Origin: Olivibacter jilunii
Lineage (GTDB): Bacteria > Bacteroidota > Bacteroidia > Sphingobacteriales > Sphingobacteriaceae
DNA length: 64,000 nt
NCBI RefSeq assembly: GCF_900607235.1
Contig: NZ_LR027853.1
Location: forward strand, 193,428-257,427
Direction: 5' to 3'
Part shown: piece after piece, positions 9,798 to 18,641 of the stretch
Numbering within the stretch: position 1 is the stretch's first letter
Layout of the letters: the number at the start of each line of letters is the position of its first letter
Position numbers and translations under genes: made by a program
Notes under the pieces: model-generated
The model's input: the letters and a program-made list of their open reading frames with translations, nothing else
The model's database searches: none
What the model was told of the DNA's origin: nothing

Positions 9798-11070
9798 ATC
9801 CTCTGATATTTCTTGAAATTCTTTCCGGGCGATCTTGGCCTCTAGAGGGCCTTTCACTCCTTGAGGGAGCGTTCGATCGCGGTTGTTCACTCCTCTGGAT
9901 CCGTGGTTGCTCATTTCTTGGCATTCTGGAAGGACCACTTGGTCGTGTGTGCTGTTGTCTTTCAGAACGCCTTACGCCTGGTGCATTGTCTCCGTTAGAT
10001 CGGGCACTGCCGGCACTGCTTCTCACTCTTCCAGGTCGTTCTATGTTATTTGGCGCCTCTTGTATACGCGAGCGATTTTCCCTTATCCGAGTTTCGCTAC
10101 TAGGATTTCTTGACGGCCCAACGCTCGAACGATTTGGTCTTTCGGTCTTCTCATTTCCGTTAATATATGGACTTCTCTCTATACGACCCGATGCCCGGTT
10201 CGCTATATTTCCGTTTCGACTAGATGGCCTAGTCGTTGATCCGCCCCTAAAGTTATCGGTCTTTCTATCATTCGATCTATTTGCACTCGACCGAATGTTG
10301 TCAGCGGAAGTTATCCTAGCTGGTCTTGCCTGATTGCTTCTACTTACATTTGGTCGATAGATTTCCAGCGACCGACCTGTTATTCTTCCTGACCCTGGTC
10401 TACTTGCGTTACTTATACGATGTACCGGTACAGAAGATCGCGTAATGCGTTGAATATCACTTCTTCTTGGACCGGAATAATATCGGTGATTATTATATAC
10501 ATAGGTATTGTTAATGATCGTTGTTCTGTTATAAACGTTTACAACGGTTCTTCTCGGGGCGTAATAGCGGTGTATGGAAGTACTTAAGATATAGCGTTGC
10601 GGAACAAAAATCCAGTATGAAGAGGGAATGTTAATGTTTATACCGATGCTTACACCGGGGCCTAAGGGAGCCCAGCCATAGTAACCACCTCCTGATCGCC
10701 AACTTACCCATGCGGGCCCCCATTCATAACCAGGTACCCAGCACCATCCAAATCGTCTATTATAGTTCCATCTTCCATAGTGAAATGGTGCCCAGCCCCA
10801 ATCATAATTAGATACCCAGGTATTACCATAATCCGTCATTACCCATCTGCCGTTGGTTGCATAAGGTTGGAAATCGGGATCGACATTCGGTACCCATATA
10901 TATCCGTAGTCAGGATCATCGATCCATTCTCCATAGGGCGAAAGTTCGTCGTAAAACTGCTGGAATGATACAGTTATTCCAGGTTGTGCATTTACTTTTT
11001 TACCAAAGCCAACAATAAATATAAAGCTAAGGGAAAAAAGTAATATGCGTATATTATTCAGTGTTTTCAT
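9796..11070 (-). CDS. Secreted DUF6600 protein with an Arg/Ser/Asn-rich tail
   Basis: A 424-residue exported protein. After a signal peptide (about 1-28, ending VNAQ) residues about 35-150 carry repeated Trp-Gly-Tyr-rich units such as GEWIDDPDYGYIWVPN, GRWVMTDYGNTWVSNYDWGW and YGRWNYNRRFGWCWVPGYEW, typical of DUF6600. The C-terminal half (about residue 205 onward) is low-complexity and very basic, dominated by R, S, N, G and P (for example RPSGPSRMPRNEQPRIQRSE). Such a tail suggests binding to a polyanion such as LPS, teichoic-type polymer or nucleic acid at the cell surface. The function is unknown. The gene has no co-directional neighbour close enough to form an operon. Confidence 0.8.
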   Translation of the reverse strand: MKTLNNIRILLFSLSFIFIVGFGKKVNAQPGITVSFQQFYDELSPYGEWIDDPDYGYIWVPNVDPDFQPYATNGRWVMTDYGNTWVSNYDWGWAPFHYGRWNYNRRFGWCWVPGYEWGPAWVSWRSGGGYYGWAPLGPGVSIGININIPSSYWIFVPQRYILSTSIHRYYAPRRTVVNVYNRTTIINNTYVYNNHRYYSGPRRSDIQRITRSSVPVHRISNASRPGSGRITGRSLEIYRPNVSRSNQARPARITSADNIRSSANRSNDRKTDNFRGGSTTRPSSRNGNIANRASGRIERSPYINGNEKTERPNRSSVGPSRNPSSETRIRENRSRIQEAPNNIERPGRVRSSAGSARSNGDNAPGVRRSERQQHTRPSGPSRMPRNEQPRIQRSEQPRSNAPSRSERPSRGQDRPERISRNIRG

Positions 11071-11217
11071 CGTCTGCTTTTTTAACCTTACGAAATTATT
11101 TTCTTTAGTACTATGACAGAAAGTTTTCAGGAAGGTTTAAAAGTAGCCAATGGAGGAGAGATGATCTGTTAGGGCAGAAGCGCTGCAATATAAGGCGACG
11201 TGCCCCAACAAATTTTT

Positions 11218-12933
11218 TTACAGGTTATTTTTTTTCATTTCATTAACAGCAAAATCAACCGCTCTAGCTGAGAAAGCCATGTAGGTAAGCGATGGGTTCT
11301 GAGTAGATGTGGAAGTCATGCACGCTCCATCTGTAACAAAAACATTTTTGCAATGGTGAAGCTGATTCCATTTATTGAGCAAAGAAGTCTTGGGGTCTCT
11401 TCCCATCCGTACTCCACCCATTTCATGGATATCTAAGCCAGGCGCTTGTCCGGCTGTATTTGCTTGTATATTGGTGAAACCGGCGGTAGTAAACATTTCG
11501 GTCATTTGCTCAATGTAATCCGCTTTCATTTTTGCATCATTTTCATCATAATCAACAGCTATTTTAAGCAGCGGAATGCCCCACGCGTCCTTTTTATCAC
11601 TGTCTAAAGCTACATAATTTGATTCTTTCGGAATGGTTTCAGCCATCATATGAGACCCAACACGCCAAGGGCCCGGTTTAGCGTTTAATAGTTGTTCCTT
11701 AAGATCTACTCCTAAACCCGACATATCGCGGTTAGGTGACCGGTAAGCGGAAAATCCTGCTGCATATCCTCTAATAAAATCCGTTTCCTGCTTATGAACA
11801 TTCCTAAATCTAGGAATATAGCCACCACCGGCTGGATTTCTCCCATCTGTTTTATATTCTTTCATTCCATCGTATTCGGCACTGATCCTTGCGCTGTAGT
11901 TATGAAAGGCTACATATTTTCCCAATAGGCCACTGTCATTACCTAAACCATTTGGAAAGCGGTTTGACGTCGAATTTAGGAGAATAAGGTTTGTATTTAG
12001 GGCGGCTGCATTCACAAAAATGATCTTTGCAAAATAATCTATTTCCTCTTTTGTGTTCGCATCGATAACTTTGACCCCTATTGCTTTACCTTTCTCTTCA
12101 TCATAAATGATGGAATGGGCGACTGAGAATGGCCGTAATGTTAGGTTCCCAGTTTTTTGTGCCCATGGAAGCGTGGAAGCATTACTGCTAAAATAACCGC
12201 CGAACGGACATCCACGTTGGCAAAGAACCCGGTTTTGGCATTGTACCCGACCTTGTTCTATATGGATGGGGTTGGGTTTAGACAAGTGCGCACAACGTGC
12301 ACTGATAACATGTCGGCCGCGATATTTCTTTTGTAAGACACCCTTAAAATAATCCTCAACGGCATTTAGTGGATAGGCAGGAAGAAATTCACCATCCGGT
12401 AGCTCTTTTAGACCATCTCGATTTCCGGAAATGCCGGCAAATTTTTCGACATAGCTATACCATGGCGCTAGATCTTTGTATCGGATTGGCCAGTCTACTG
12501 CGAAACCGTCTCTGCCAGGGCCTTCAAAATCATAGTCGGACCACCGTTGCGTTTGTCGTGCCCACAAAAGAGATTTTCCGCCCACCTGATAGCCTCGAAT
12601 CCAATCAAAAGGTTTTTCCTGTACATATGGGTGCTCGTTATCTTTTACGAAAAAATGCATAGCATCCTCTCGAAAAGCATAACATCTATTTACGATAGGT
12701 GCCGCTTCTTGGATTGCTAAAGGAACCTCGCCCCGGTGTTCAAATTCATAAGGATACATGTTGGTGGTGGGGTAATCTACCACATGTTTGACATCTTTTC
12801 CACGTTCTAACACCAGCGTTTTTAACCCTTTTTCCGTTAATTCTTTGGCTGACCAGCCCCCGCTGATTCCGGAGCCGATAACAATAGCATCAAATGTACG
12901 TTCCTTTATGCTATCAATATTTATGTTTGACAT
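11218..12933 (-). CDS. GMC-family oxidoreductase (FAD-dependent large subunit)
   Basis: A 571-residue glucose-methanol-choline oxidoreductase. The FAD-binding GSGISG motif is at residues 20-25 in AIVIGSGISGGWSAKEL. A cysteine-rich segment CQNRVLCQRGCPFGG and the C-terminal block GLDIHEMGGVRMGRDP, then DGACMTSTSTQNPSLTYMA, match the membrane-associated sugar or alcohol dehydrogenase group. It lacks a signal peptide. The gene follows the gluconate-2-dehydrogenase-type small subunit with only 11 bp between them, so the two form a complex. The large subunit probably crosses the membrane bound to its partner's Tat signal. The substrate could be a sugar or polyol; no cytochrome subunit lies nearby. 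Confidence 0.88.
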   Translation of the reverse strand: MSNINIDSIKERTFDAIVIGSGISGGWSAKELTEKGLKTLVLERGKDVKHVVDYPTTNMYPYEFEHRGEVPLAIQEAAPIVNRCYAFREDAMHFFVKDNEHPYVQEKPFDWIRGYQVGGKSLLWARQTQRWSDYDFEGPGRDGFAVDWPIRYKDLAPWYSYVEKFAGISGNRDGLKELPDGEFLPAYPLNAVEDYFKGVLQKKYRGRHVISARCAHLSKPNPIHIEQGRVQCQNRVLCQRGCPFGGYFSSNASTLPWAQKTGNLTLRPFSVAHSIIYDEEKGKAIGVKVIDANTKEEIDYFAKIIFVNAAALNTNLILLNSTSNRFPNGLGNDSGLLGKYVAFHNYSARISAEYDGMKEYKTDGRNPAGGGYIPRFRNVHKQETDFIRGYAAGFSAYRSPNRDMSGLGVDLKEQLLNAKPGPWRVGSHMMAETIPKESNYVALDSDKKDAWGIPLLKIAVDYDENDAKMKADYIEQMTEMFTTAGFTNIQANTAGQAPGLDIHEMGGVRMGRDPKTSLLNKWNQLHHCKNVFVTDGACMTSTSTQNPSLTYMAFSARAVDFAVNEMKKNNL

Positions 12934-12944
12934 TTGTACTTCCT

Positions 12945-13487
12945 TTAGCTTAATTTATCAGTTGATTCTTCTACTTTGGCATACCCATTATATCTCCCGG
13001 GAATCAGTTCATATTGCTTCAGATCTTTCATTACATATTGAGAGTTTAAGAAACCCTGAATTGTTCGTTTTTTTGTAATATCGTAAAAACGTTGTTCATC
13101 GGTTTCCTTTTCACTACTTGCTATGTATTGTAATAACTGTGTGCGTTGTTGAGCTGATAATACTGTAAATTCTTTTGAAAATTTTTCTTTTGCCAGGATA
13201 TCTATGCGATCAAGTCCTTTGACAAAGCTATCTCGATCCACTTTATTGTGGCAATCATCCACCATCTTTAACACAAAGAGATGTAAATTCAGCTCTTTGG
13301 ATCCGAAAGTTTCTGTTTTAGGAAGTATTGTTTCTGTAATCTCAGCTAACAGATCCTCTTGCTTAGCATTGATATCCAAGTTGTTCAACTGAATGGATGC
13401 TTTTCCAGCCTCTCCCGAACAGGACGGTAAAATAGCAATACCTCCTGCTATGATAAAAAGGCTTTTGATTGCTGCTCTTCTTTTCAT
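12945..13487 (-). CDS. Gluconate 2-dehydrogenase subunit 3 family protein (Tat-type lipoprotein)
   Basis: A 180-residue small subunit partner of the GMC oxidoreductase downstream. The N-terminus MKRRAAIKSLFIIAGG has the twin arginine (R3, R4), a hydrophobic core and then a cysteine (C23, in LPSCSG) that could be a lipobox. The remainder matches the gluconate_2-dh3 family (LLAEITETILPKTETFGSKE). Known family members escort and anchor the folded FAD subunit to the periplasm. It is the first gene of a two-gene operon. Confidence 0.85.
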   Translation of the reverse strand: MKRRAAIKSLFIIAGGIAILPSCSGEAGKASIQLNNLDINAKQEDLLAEITETILPKTETFGSKELNLHLFVLKMVDDCHNKVDRDSFVKGLDRIDILAKEKFSKEFTVLSAQQRTQLLQYIASSEKETDEQRFYDITKKRTIQGFLNSQYVMKDLKQYELIPGRYNGYAKVEESTDKLS

Positions 13488-13738
13488 CCGATTTATAGTG
13501 TAGTCTTGTTTAGCTTTCTGAAGTTATATAGAATTCAATATTAGTGATAAATATGCTAAGAAAGAAATTGCGCTTGTAGATTTATTCATTTTTCTTTTTT
13601 ACTAAAACGGTTTTACAGAGCTAGATAAGTTATAAACCGTATGGCGGCGGGATAATGCAATCCTATAGTCACAAGAGATATGATTGCTAATGCGTTATTA
13701 AACCTTTTAGGTTAACAATTGTTCAAGCATTAAAAAGT

Positions 13739-14323
13739 ATGTTGAGGAAAACAATTTCTACTATCGTTATTTTGTTGCTAATTGCGGTACTTTTAGTATC
13801 GGGGTGGTTTATCTATTACAAATTTGATCTGGGACCTTCAAAAGTACAGGTGGCGGACGATGTAATGGTTGAGCGCATTACCGATATTGGCAAATTAGAG
13901 CTGGTTAAATATTCAATGAAGGATGTCCTTGAACGAAAAGAATTACGTTATTTTTTTCCCGATCAGCGTGTGCTTTTCATAGCGGTAGGAGAGGTGGCCG
14001 GTTGTATAGACTTGAGAAAAGTAAAGAAAGAAGATATTATTAGAAATGGCTCGGATTCGGTAACTATCTATTTGCCTGAACCCGAGATCTGTTATGTGCG
14101 TTTGGATCATAAGCGATCCAAAGTTTATGATATCTCGGGAGCGTGGTTACCGGGTGATACGCAGAATCTAGTTGAAGGTATTTATCAATTGGCGGAGCAG
14201 CGCTTGCTGAAAAATGCGCAGGAGATGAATGTTTTAGGTAAGACGAAAGAAAATGCTTCTATTATTTTTAAACCAATGATTGAGAATATAACGGGGGCTA
14301 AGATAAATATTGCTTTTAGATAG
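13739..14323 (+). CDS. DUF4230-domain membrane-anchored protein
   Basis: A 194-residue protein with an N-terminal membrane helix (about residues 7-27) and an extracytoplasmic DUF4230 domain (about 38-190), seen in ITDIGKLELVKYSMKDVLERKE and VYLPEPEICYVRLDH-like strands (here IYLPEPEICYVRLD). The family is widespread in Bacteroidota and Firmicutes; no function is established. It starts a plus-strand series of small housekeeping genes, 66 bp before the GAF reductase gene. I see no catalytic motif. Confidence 0.8.
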   Translation: MLRKTISTIVILLLIAVLLVSGWFIYYKFDLGPSKVQVADDVMVERITDIGKLELVKYSMKDVLERKELRYFFPDQRVLFIAVGEVAGCIDLRKVKKEDIIRNGSDSVTIYLPEPEICYVRLDHKRSKVYDISGAWLPGDTQNLVEGIYQLAEQRLLKNAQEMNVLGKTKENASIIFKPMIENITGAKINIAFR

Positions 14324-14389
14324 CAGTCCTCTCTAGGGAAAGCAGCATAAAATAAATAATTTCGTGCCGAAAAGAAAGCAAAAACAAAC

Positions 14390-14863
14390 ATGGCAGAAGA
14401 TTTAGTTATAGCGAAAGGCACAAAAGAGAGTCAATATCAATCTTTGTTACCACAGGTAGAGGCCTTGCTAGAAGGCGAACAAGATTTAATAGCCAATTTG
14501 GCAAATATGGCCGCGGCACTTAAAGCACAATTCAATTTTTTTTGGGTCGGCTTTTACCTAATTAAAAATAATGAATTAGTGTTGGGACCATTTCAAGGGC
14601 CGGTAGCGTGCACACGTATACAAATGGGTAAGGGTGTTTGCGGCACAGCTTGGAAAGAGAACCGTGTATTGATTGTACCTGACGTAGATCAGTTTCCCGG
14701 CCATATCGCCTGTAGTTCCTATTCAAAATCAGAAATTGTATTGCCTGTAAGGCGACAGGGTGGGGATGTTATCGGTGTGCTTGATATTGATAGTGAACGA
14801 TTGGCTGATTTTGATGAAATAGACGAGAGATACCTGATACAATTACTTGCCCTTTTACCGTAA
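14390..14863 (+). CDS. msrC: Free methionine-(R)-sulfoxide reductase (GAF domain)
   Basis: A 157-residue single GAF-domain enzyme that reduces free L-methionine-(R)-sulfoxide in the cytoplasm, using thioredoxin. The three cysteines used in catalysis are present at C74 (VACTRI), C84 (GVCGTA) and C108 (HIACSS), with exactly the 10- and 24-residue spacings of the E. coli enzyme. The block KSEIVLPV and GVLDIDSE are also conserved family elements. Length is as expected. It probably protects against oxidative damage and is unlinked in function to its neighbours. Confidence 0.92.
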   Translation: MAEDLVIAKGTKESQYQSLLPQVEALLEGEQDLIANLANMAAALKAQFNFFWVGFYLIKNNELVLGPFQGPVACTRIQMGKGVCGTAWKENRVLIVPDVDQFPGHIACSSYSKSEIVLPVRRQGGDVIGVLDIDSERLADFDEIDERYLIQLLALLP

Positions 14864-14916
14864 GCCATTTGAACTTTCTACGGGTCTGTTTGTTAGCGTA
14901 TAAAAGACTCTTTGTT

Positions 14917-15732
14917 ATGCGTTACATTAGGCAGTTGGCGATTATTAATTTCATTAGTTATTGCTTCGCATTTCTAATATCCATGTTAGGCCAAACACGA
15001 GACATCGGTGGATACACGATGGGCGAAATGTCTGCTAAATATGAATCCGGAATAACACCGGCCGCGTTCACTTTCTCTATTTGGTCTGTCATTTATACCG
15101 CTCTGTTCCTCATGTTGATCGTTCATTTGATAAAAGCTTTTTCGGAACAGCAACAATTTGTAACGAATCAAGAGGTTTTCCAAATTGGCTTTTCTTTTAG
15201 CATCAATCAACTGGCTATTGCAACCTGGGTATATACTTGGTTAAACGATATACCAGGGTTATCACTTGTATTATTACTGGTTCAGCTTTTTACTTTATAC
15301 TATATGGCCAAACGCCTTCAATTGCTGATTCCCCAAAAGGGAAAACTTTCACTTTTTATTACCCAATTACCCTTGAGTATCTATTTTGGCTGGATAACGA
15401 TTGCTTGTTTAGCCAATTTTGCGGCATGGTTGGTTTCTTTAGGATGGCTAGCAAATCCGGCAGTAGATCTTTACGTAAGTTATGCTCTATTGCTGACAGC
15501 AGCTGTATTAGGAACGGTTACTGTCTATTTTAAGCACAACATATTTTACGGGCTGATTATTATATGGGGCATATACGGGATTTTAATGAAACGATTTGAA
15601 GAGGCAGATCCTTATTTTCATTCGTTAATTTATGTAGGCGCGTTCGGGATTATTCTTATACTATTGGCTATTATACGAAGCATTCTAAATTATTCCAACA
15701 CACAGAAGCGTACTTTTTTAAGCAGAAAGTAA
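14917..15732 (+). CDS. TspO/MBR-like polytopic membrane protein
   Basis: About 271 residues with eight or so hydrophobic segments. The segment ITPAAFTFSIWSVIY resembles the conserved loop and helix of TspO/MBR-related (tryptophan-rich sensory) proteins, in the longer Bacteroidota form of about 270 residues. Classical TspO is only 160 residues with five helices, so the assignment is to a distant relative. The frame is open from a TTG at 14869, just after the previous stop, but the ATG at 14917 (MRYIRQLAI) leaves a cleaner first helix. Ligand and role are unknown; tetrapyrrole or light/oxygen-related sensing is typical of true TspO. Confidence 0.6.
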   Translation: MRYIRQLAIINFISYCFAFLISMLGQTRDIGGYTMGEMSAKYESGITPAAFTFSIWSVIYTALFLMLIVHLIKAFSEQQQFVTNQEVFQIGFSFSINQLAIATWVYTWLNDIPGLSLVLLLVQLFTLYYMAKRLQLLIPQKGKLSLFITQLPLSIYFGWITIACLANFAAWLVSLGWLANPAVDLYVSYALLLTAAVLGTVTVYFKHNIFYGLIIIWGIYGILMKRFEEADPYFHSLIYVGAFGIILILLAIIRSILNYSNTQKRTFLSRK

Positions 15733-15807
15733 GATTCTGATCCAATTATTTTGTAGTTCACCGATTTTACTATTTTAGTGCTTTTTAAGTTTGTCAATTA
15801 AATTAAA

Positions 15808-16710
15808 GTGCTGAAGATTGCATTTGATCCACTGTATGTTCATCCTGTGCCTGTCGGACATCGTTTTCCGATGTTGAAATATGAATTAATACCTGAACAG
15901 CTTGTATATGAGGGGACCGTACTTCCAAACGCTTTTTTTAGGCCTCATGAGGTAGACGAACATTATATTACGTTGGCCCATCAAATCACTTATTGGGAGA
16001 AACTTAAAAACCTCAATCTCTCCACAAAAGAGATAAGGCGAACAGGTTTTTCTTTAAGTAAGCTGCTGGTATATAGGGAAATCAGTATTGTTCAGGGGAC
16101 TATTGAGTGTTGCGACCATGCGTTACAAGATGGAATTGCGTTCAATATAGCCGGTGGTACTCATCATGCCGGAAGCAATTGGGGAGAAGGCTTTTGCTTA
16201 TTGAACGATCAGGCTATTGGAGCTCATTATCTTTTATCGCAAAAGAAGGCGAAAAAAATATTGATAATAGATTTGGACGTGCATCAAGGAAATGGAACGG
16301 CTGATATATTTAAAAGTGAGCAACGCGTTTTTACTTTTTCAATGCATTGTCAACGTAATTTTCCGTTTAGAAAAGAGCATTCCGATTTGGATATCGGTTT
16401 ACCGGAGGGTGTGGGAGATGAAGAGTACTTAGGGATTCTTGAAAAGAACTTAGAAGCCTTATTTAATCAGGTGAAGCCTGAGTTCGTATTTTATTTGGCA
16501 GGGGTGGACGTTCTGGAGACAGACAAATTAGGTTGGCTATCGCTAAGTAAACCGGGATGCAAGACAAGAGATGAAATCGTTTTTGAATATTGTAGGCGTT
16601 TCGGAGTACCTGTACAGGTCAGTATGGGAGGTGGATACTCCACACATATTAAAGATATTGTTGACGCTCATTGCAATACCTTTAAAGCGGCTATCGATAA
16701 ATTATATTAA
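15808..16710 (+). CDS. Histone deacetylase-family enzyme, class IV (HDAC11)-like
   Basis: A 300-residue zinc-dependent deacylase of the arginase/HDAC fold. The active-site histidine pair is H119-H120 in GGTHHAG; zinc ligands are D157 and H159 in LDVHQGNGTA and D234 in AGVDVLETD; the catalytic-tyrosine loop is GGGYSTH. The sequences around these, such as GEGFCLLND and LGWLSLSKPG, resemble human HDAC11 more than AcuC or acetylpolyamine deacetylases. HDAC11 prefers long fatty-acyl groups, so this protein may remove acyl rather than acetyl groups; that is inference. The start is GTG. An esterase gene follows 11 bp downstream. Confidence 0.88.
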   Translation: MLKIAFDPLYVHPVPVGHRFPMLKYELIPEQLVYEGTVLPNAFFRPHEVDEHYITLAHQITYWEKLKNLNLSTKEIRRTGFSLSKLLVYREISIVQGTIECCDHALQDGIAFNIAGGTHHAGSNWGEGFCLLNDQAIGAHYLLSQKKAKKILIIDLDVHQGNGTADIFKSEQRVFTFSMHCQRNFPFRKEHSDLDIGLPEGVGDEEYLGILEKNLEALFNQVKPEFVFYLAGVDVLETDKLGWLSLSKPGCKTRDEIVFEYCRRFGVPVQVSMGGGYSTHIKDIVDAHCNTFKAAIDKLY

Positions 16711-16721
16711 AATTATCACAT

Positions 16722-17537
16722 ATGCATAGAATATTCTTATCCTTAAGTTTTTGTTTTCTTGTCTTCACAGCCTATGCTGCGAAAGTTGATACGGTTCTTA
16801 CTACAAGTGAATCAATGAAGAAAACGATCAAAGCAGTTGTTATAACACCACGAGTATATAATGGAGAAAAGGCGCTGCCCGTTGTCTACTTGCTTCATGG
16901 ATACAGTGGCAATTACGCTGACTGGGTGACAAAAGTACCGGCTATTCAAGAACTAGCGGATAATTATCAATACATCATTGTTTGCCCGGATGGTGGTTTC
17001 AGCAGCTGGTACCTAGATAGTCCAATTGACCCGCAATTCAAGTATGAAACTTATATCGTGAAGGAATTAATACCCTTTATCGATCAGAAGTATAAGACGG
17101 TAAGATCTCGTAATGGCAGAGCAATTACAGGGCTAAGCATGGGCGGGCACGGGGCGCTTTATTTAGCATTCAGACACCAAGATTTATTTGGTGCGGCAGG
17201 AAGTATGTCAGGTGGCGTTGACATTCGGCCGTTTCCTGCTAATTGGGATTTATCAAAACGATTAGGGGCTCTGTCGGAACATCCCGAATCGTGGGAAGAA
17301 CATACCGTTACTAATTTACTACATCTGCTAATGCCTGATAAGTTGGCTATTATTATCGACTGTGGAACGGCTGATTTTTTTTATACCGTTAATGAACAGC
17401 TTCATAAGAAAATGATGGATAGAAATATAGAACACGACTATATAACGAGACCTGGTGCCCATAATTGGGAATATTGGTCGAACAGCATAGCTTATCAGCT
17501 GTTATTTATGCATCGTTTCTTCTTGAAAAAAGAATAA
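16722..17537 (+). CDS. Exported esterase (alpha/beta hydrolase, esterase D family)
   Basis: A 271-residue alpha/beta hydrolase with a signal peptide (about 1-20, ending AYAA). The nucleophile elbow is G-L-S-M-G-G with S139; the family motif LLHGYSGNYADW forms the oxyanion region; the aspartate is likely in IIIDCGTADFF and the histidine in GAHNWEYW. It matches the putative-esterase family that includes tributyrin esterases and the mycolyltransferase fold. Substrate is probably an acylated sugar or short ester. The 11-bp spacing suggests co-transcription with the HDAC-like gene. Confidence 0.85.
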   Translation: MHRIFLSLSFCFLVFTAYAAKVDTVLTTSESMKKTIKAVVITPRVYNGEKALPVVYLLHGYSGNYADWVTKVPAIQELADNYQYIIVCPDGGFSSWYLDSPIDPQFKYETYIVKELIPFIDQKYKTVRSRNGRAITGLSMGGHGALYLAFRHQDLFGAAGSMSGGVDIRPFPANWDLSKRLGALSEHPESWEEHTVTNLLHLLMPDKLAIIIDCGTADFFYTVNEQLHKKMMDRNIEHDYITRPGAHNWEYWSNSIAYQLLFMHRFFLKKE

Positions 17538-17569
17538 TACTATTTTTGTCCTCGTCTTATCAAAAAACT

Positions 17570-18625
17570 ATGTTATCATTCTTTGAAGCTTCTTTAACGC
17601 AACTATCTATCCATCGTGTAGGAAATAAGGCCTTAGATGAGCATTACATTCTTTCGGAACAACCGTTAACTCTTCAGGACGAGCTATTGCAGAAACTGTT
17701 AATGCAATATTTTCTAACGCCTTTCGAGAAAGTGAATGAAGTGTATCGATTGAGCCATAATAGCGGTGAACGGGAGCTGAATGAACTTTATCATTTTGTG
17801 CACCTATTCTTTGAAGGGGAGCTCGACTTTCATTCAATGAGCCAGCAGGTTACCAAGCATCTGTACGAGTCTTCCAGCCATCCGAAAATAAAAGCAGGAG
17901 AGGTCTATGTCGTGCAGTTCGAAGAAGTACAGCTGGAAGGAGAGAGACTTCGAGGTGTTGGCATCTTTAAATCGGAGACGAAAGAAACCTATTTAAAAGT
18001 GTATCCGGAGCATGGCGCTTTTAAAGTAGATTACGAAGAAGAAGCCATCAACATACACAAATTGGATAAAGGTTGTTTAATTGTTGATACAGAAAAAGAA
18101 GAAGGTTACAAAGTGTTGGCGGTAGACCAAACGAATCGACAAAATGAGGCGGTCTATTGGAAAGATGACTTCATGCAAGTAACTGTCAGAAATGACAGTT
18201 TTCATCAGACAGGTAATCTAATGCAAGTTTGTAAAGCTTTTGTAAACGAGAAATTAGAAGAAGCCTTTGAAATGGAAAAGGCAGACAAGATTGATCTGTT
18301 AAACCGTTCGGCCGCGTATTTTAAAGAAAAGGAAGTCTTTCAGCTAGATGAGTTTACAGAAGAAGTACTAGGTAATCCGGCAGCTATCACAATGTTCAGA
18401 GATTATAAAGCAAACTTTGAAGAGATGCACGACCTAACAATAGGAGACGGTTTCGAAATTTCCGGTCAAGCAGTTAAAAAGGAATCGAAGATTTTCAAAT
18501 CTATCTTAAAGTTAGATAAAAATTTTCATGTCTATATCCACGGCAAACGGGAATATATTGAGAAAGGTTTTGATGAAGAAAGAGGCAAGCATTTTTATAA
18601 GCTCTACTTTGACCAAGAGAGCTAA
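17570..18625 (+). CDS. Nucleoid-associated protein (NdpA/YejK family)
   Basis: A 351-residue cytoplasmic protein of the 37-kDa nucleoid-associated family (PF04245). Typical elements are the N-terminal LTQLSIHRVGNKALDE, the strand KAGEVYVVQFEEVQLEGE, and the C-terminal FKSILKLDKNFHVYIHG. Its exact role in DNA binding is not settled. The frame is open from 17465, inside the esterase gene, but the ATG at 17570, 32 bp after that gene's stop, gives the family-typical N-terminus MLSFFEASLTQLSIHR. Confidence 0.85.
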   Translation: MLSFFEASLTQLSIHRVGNKALDEHYILSEQPLTLQDELLQKLLMQYFLTPFEKVNEVYRLSHNSGERELNELYHFVHLFFEGELDFHSMSQQVTKHLYESSSHPKIKAGEVYVVQFEEVQLEGERLRGVGIFKSETKETYLKVYPEHGAFKVDYEEEAINIHKLDKGCLIVDTEKEEGYKVLAVDQTNRQNEAVYWKDDFMQVTVRNDSFHQTGNLMQVCKAFVNEKLEEAFEMEKADKIDLLNRSAAYFKEKEVFQLDEFTEEVLGNPAAITMFRDYKANFEEMHDLTIGDGFEISGQAVKKESKIFKSILKLDKNFHVYIHGKREYIEKGFDEERGKHFYKLYFDQES

Positions 18626-18641
18626 TTAGCGCGTTTTAAGA

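Noticed and set aside
9947-10333. 128-codon frame opposite the DUF6600 Arg-rich tail
   Set aside because: Arginine-rich coding sequence gives long antisense frames; no homology is visible.
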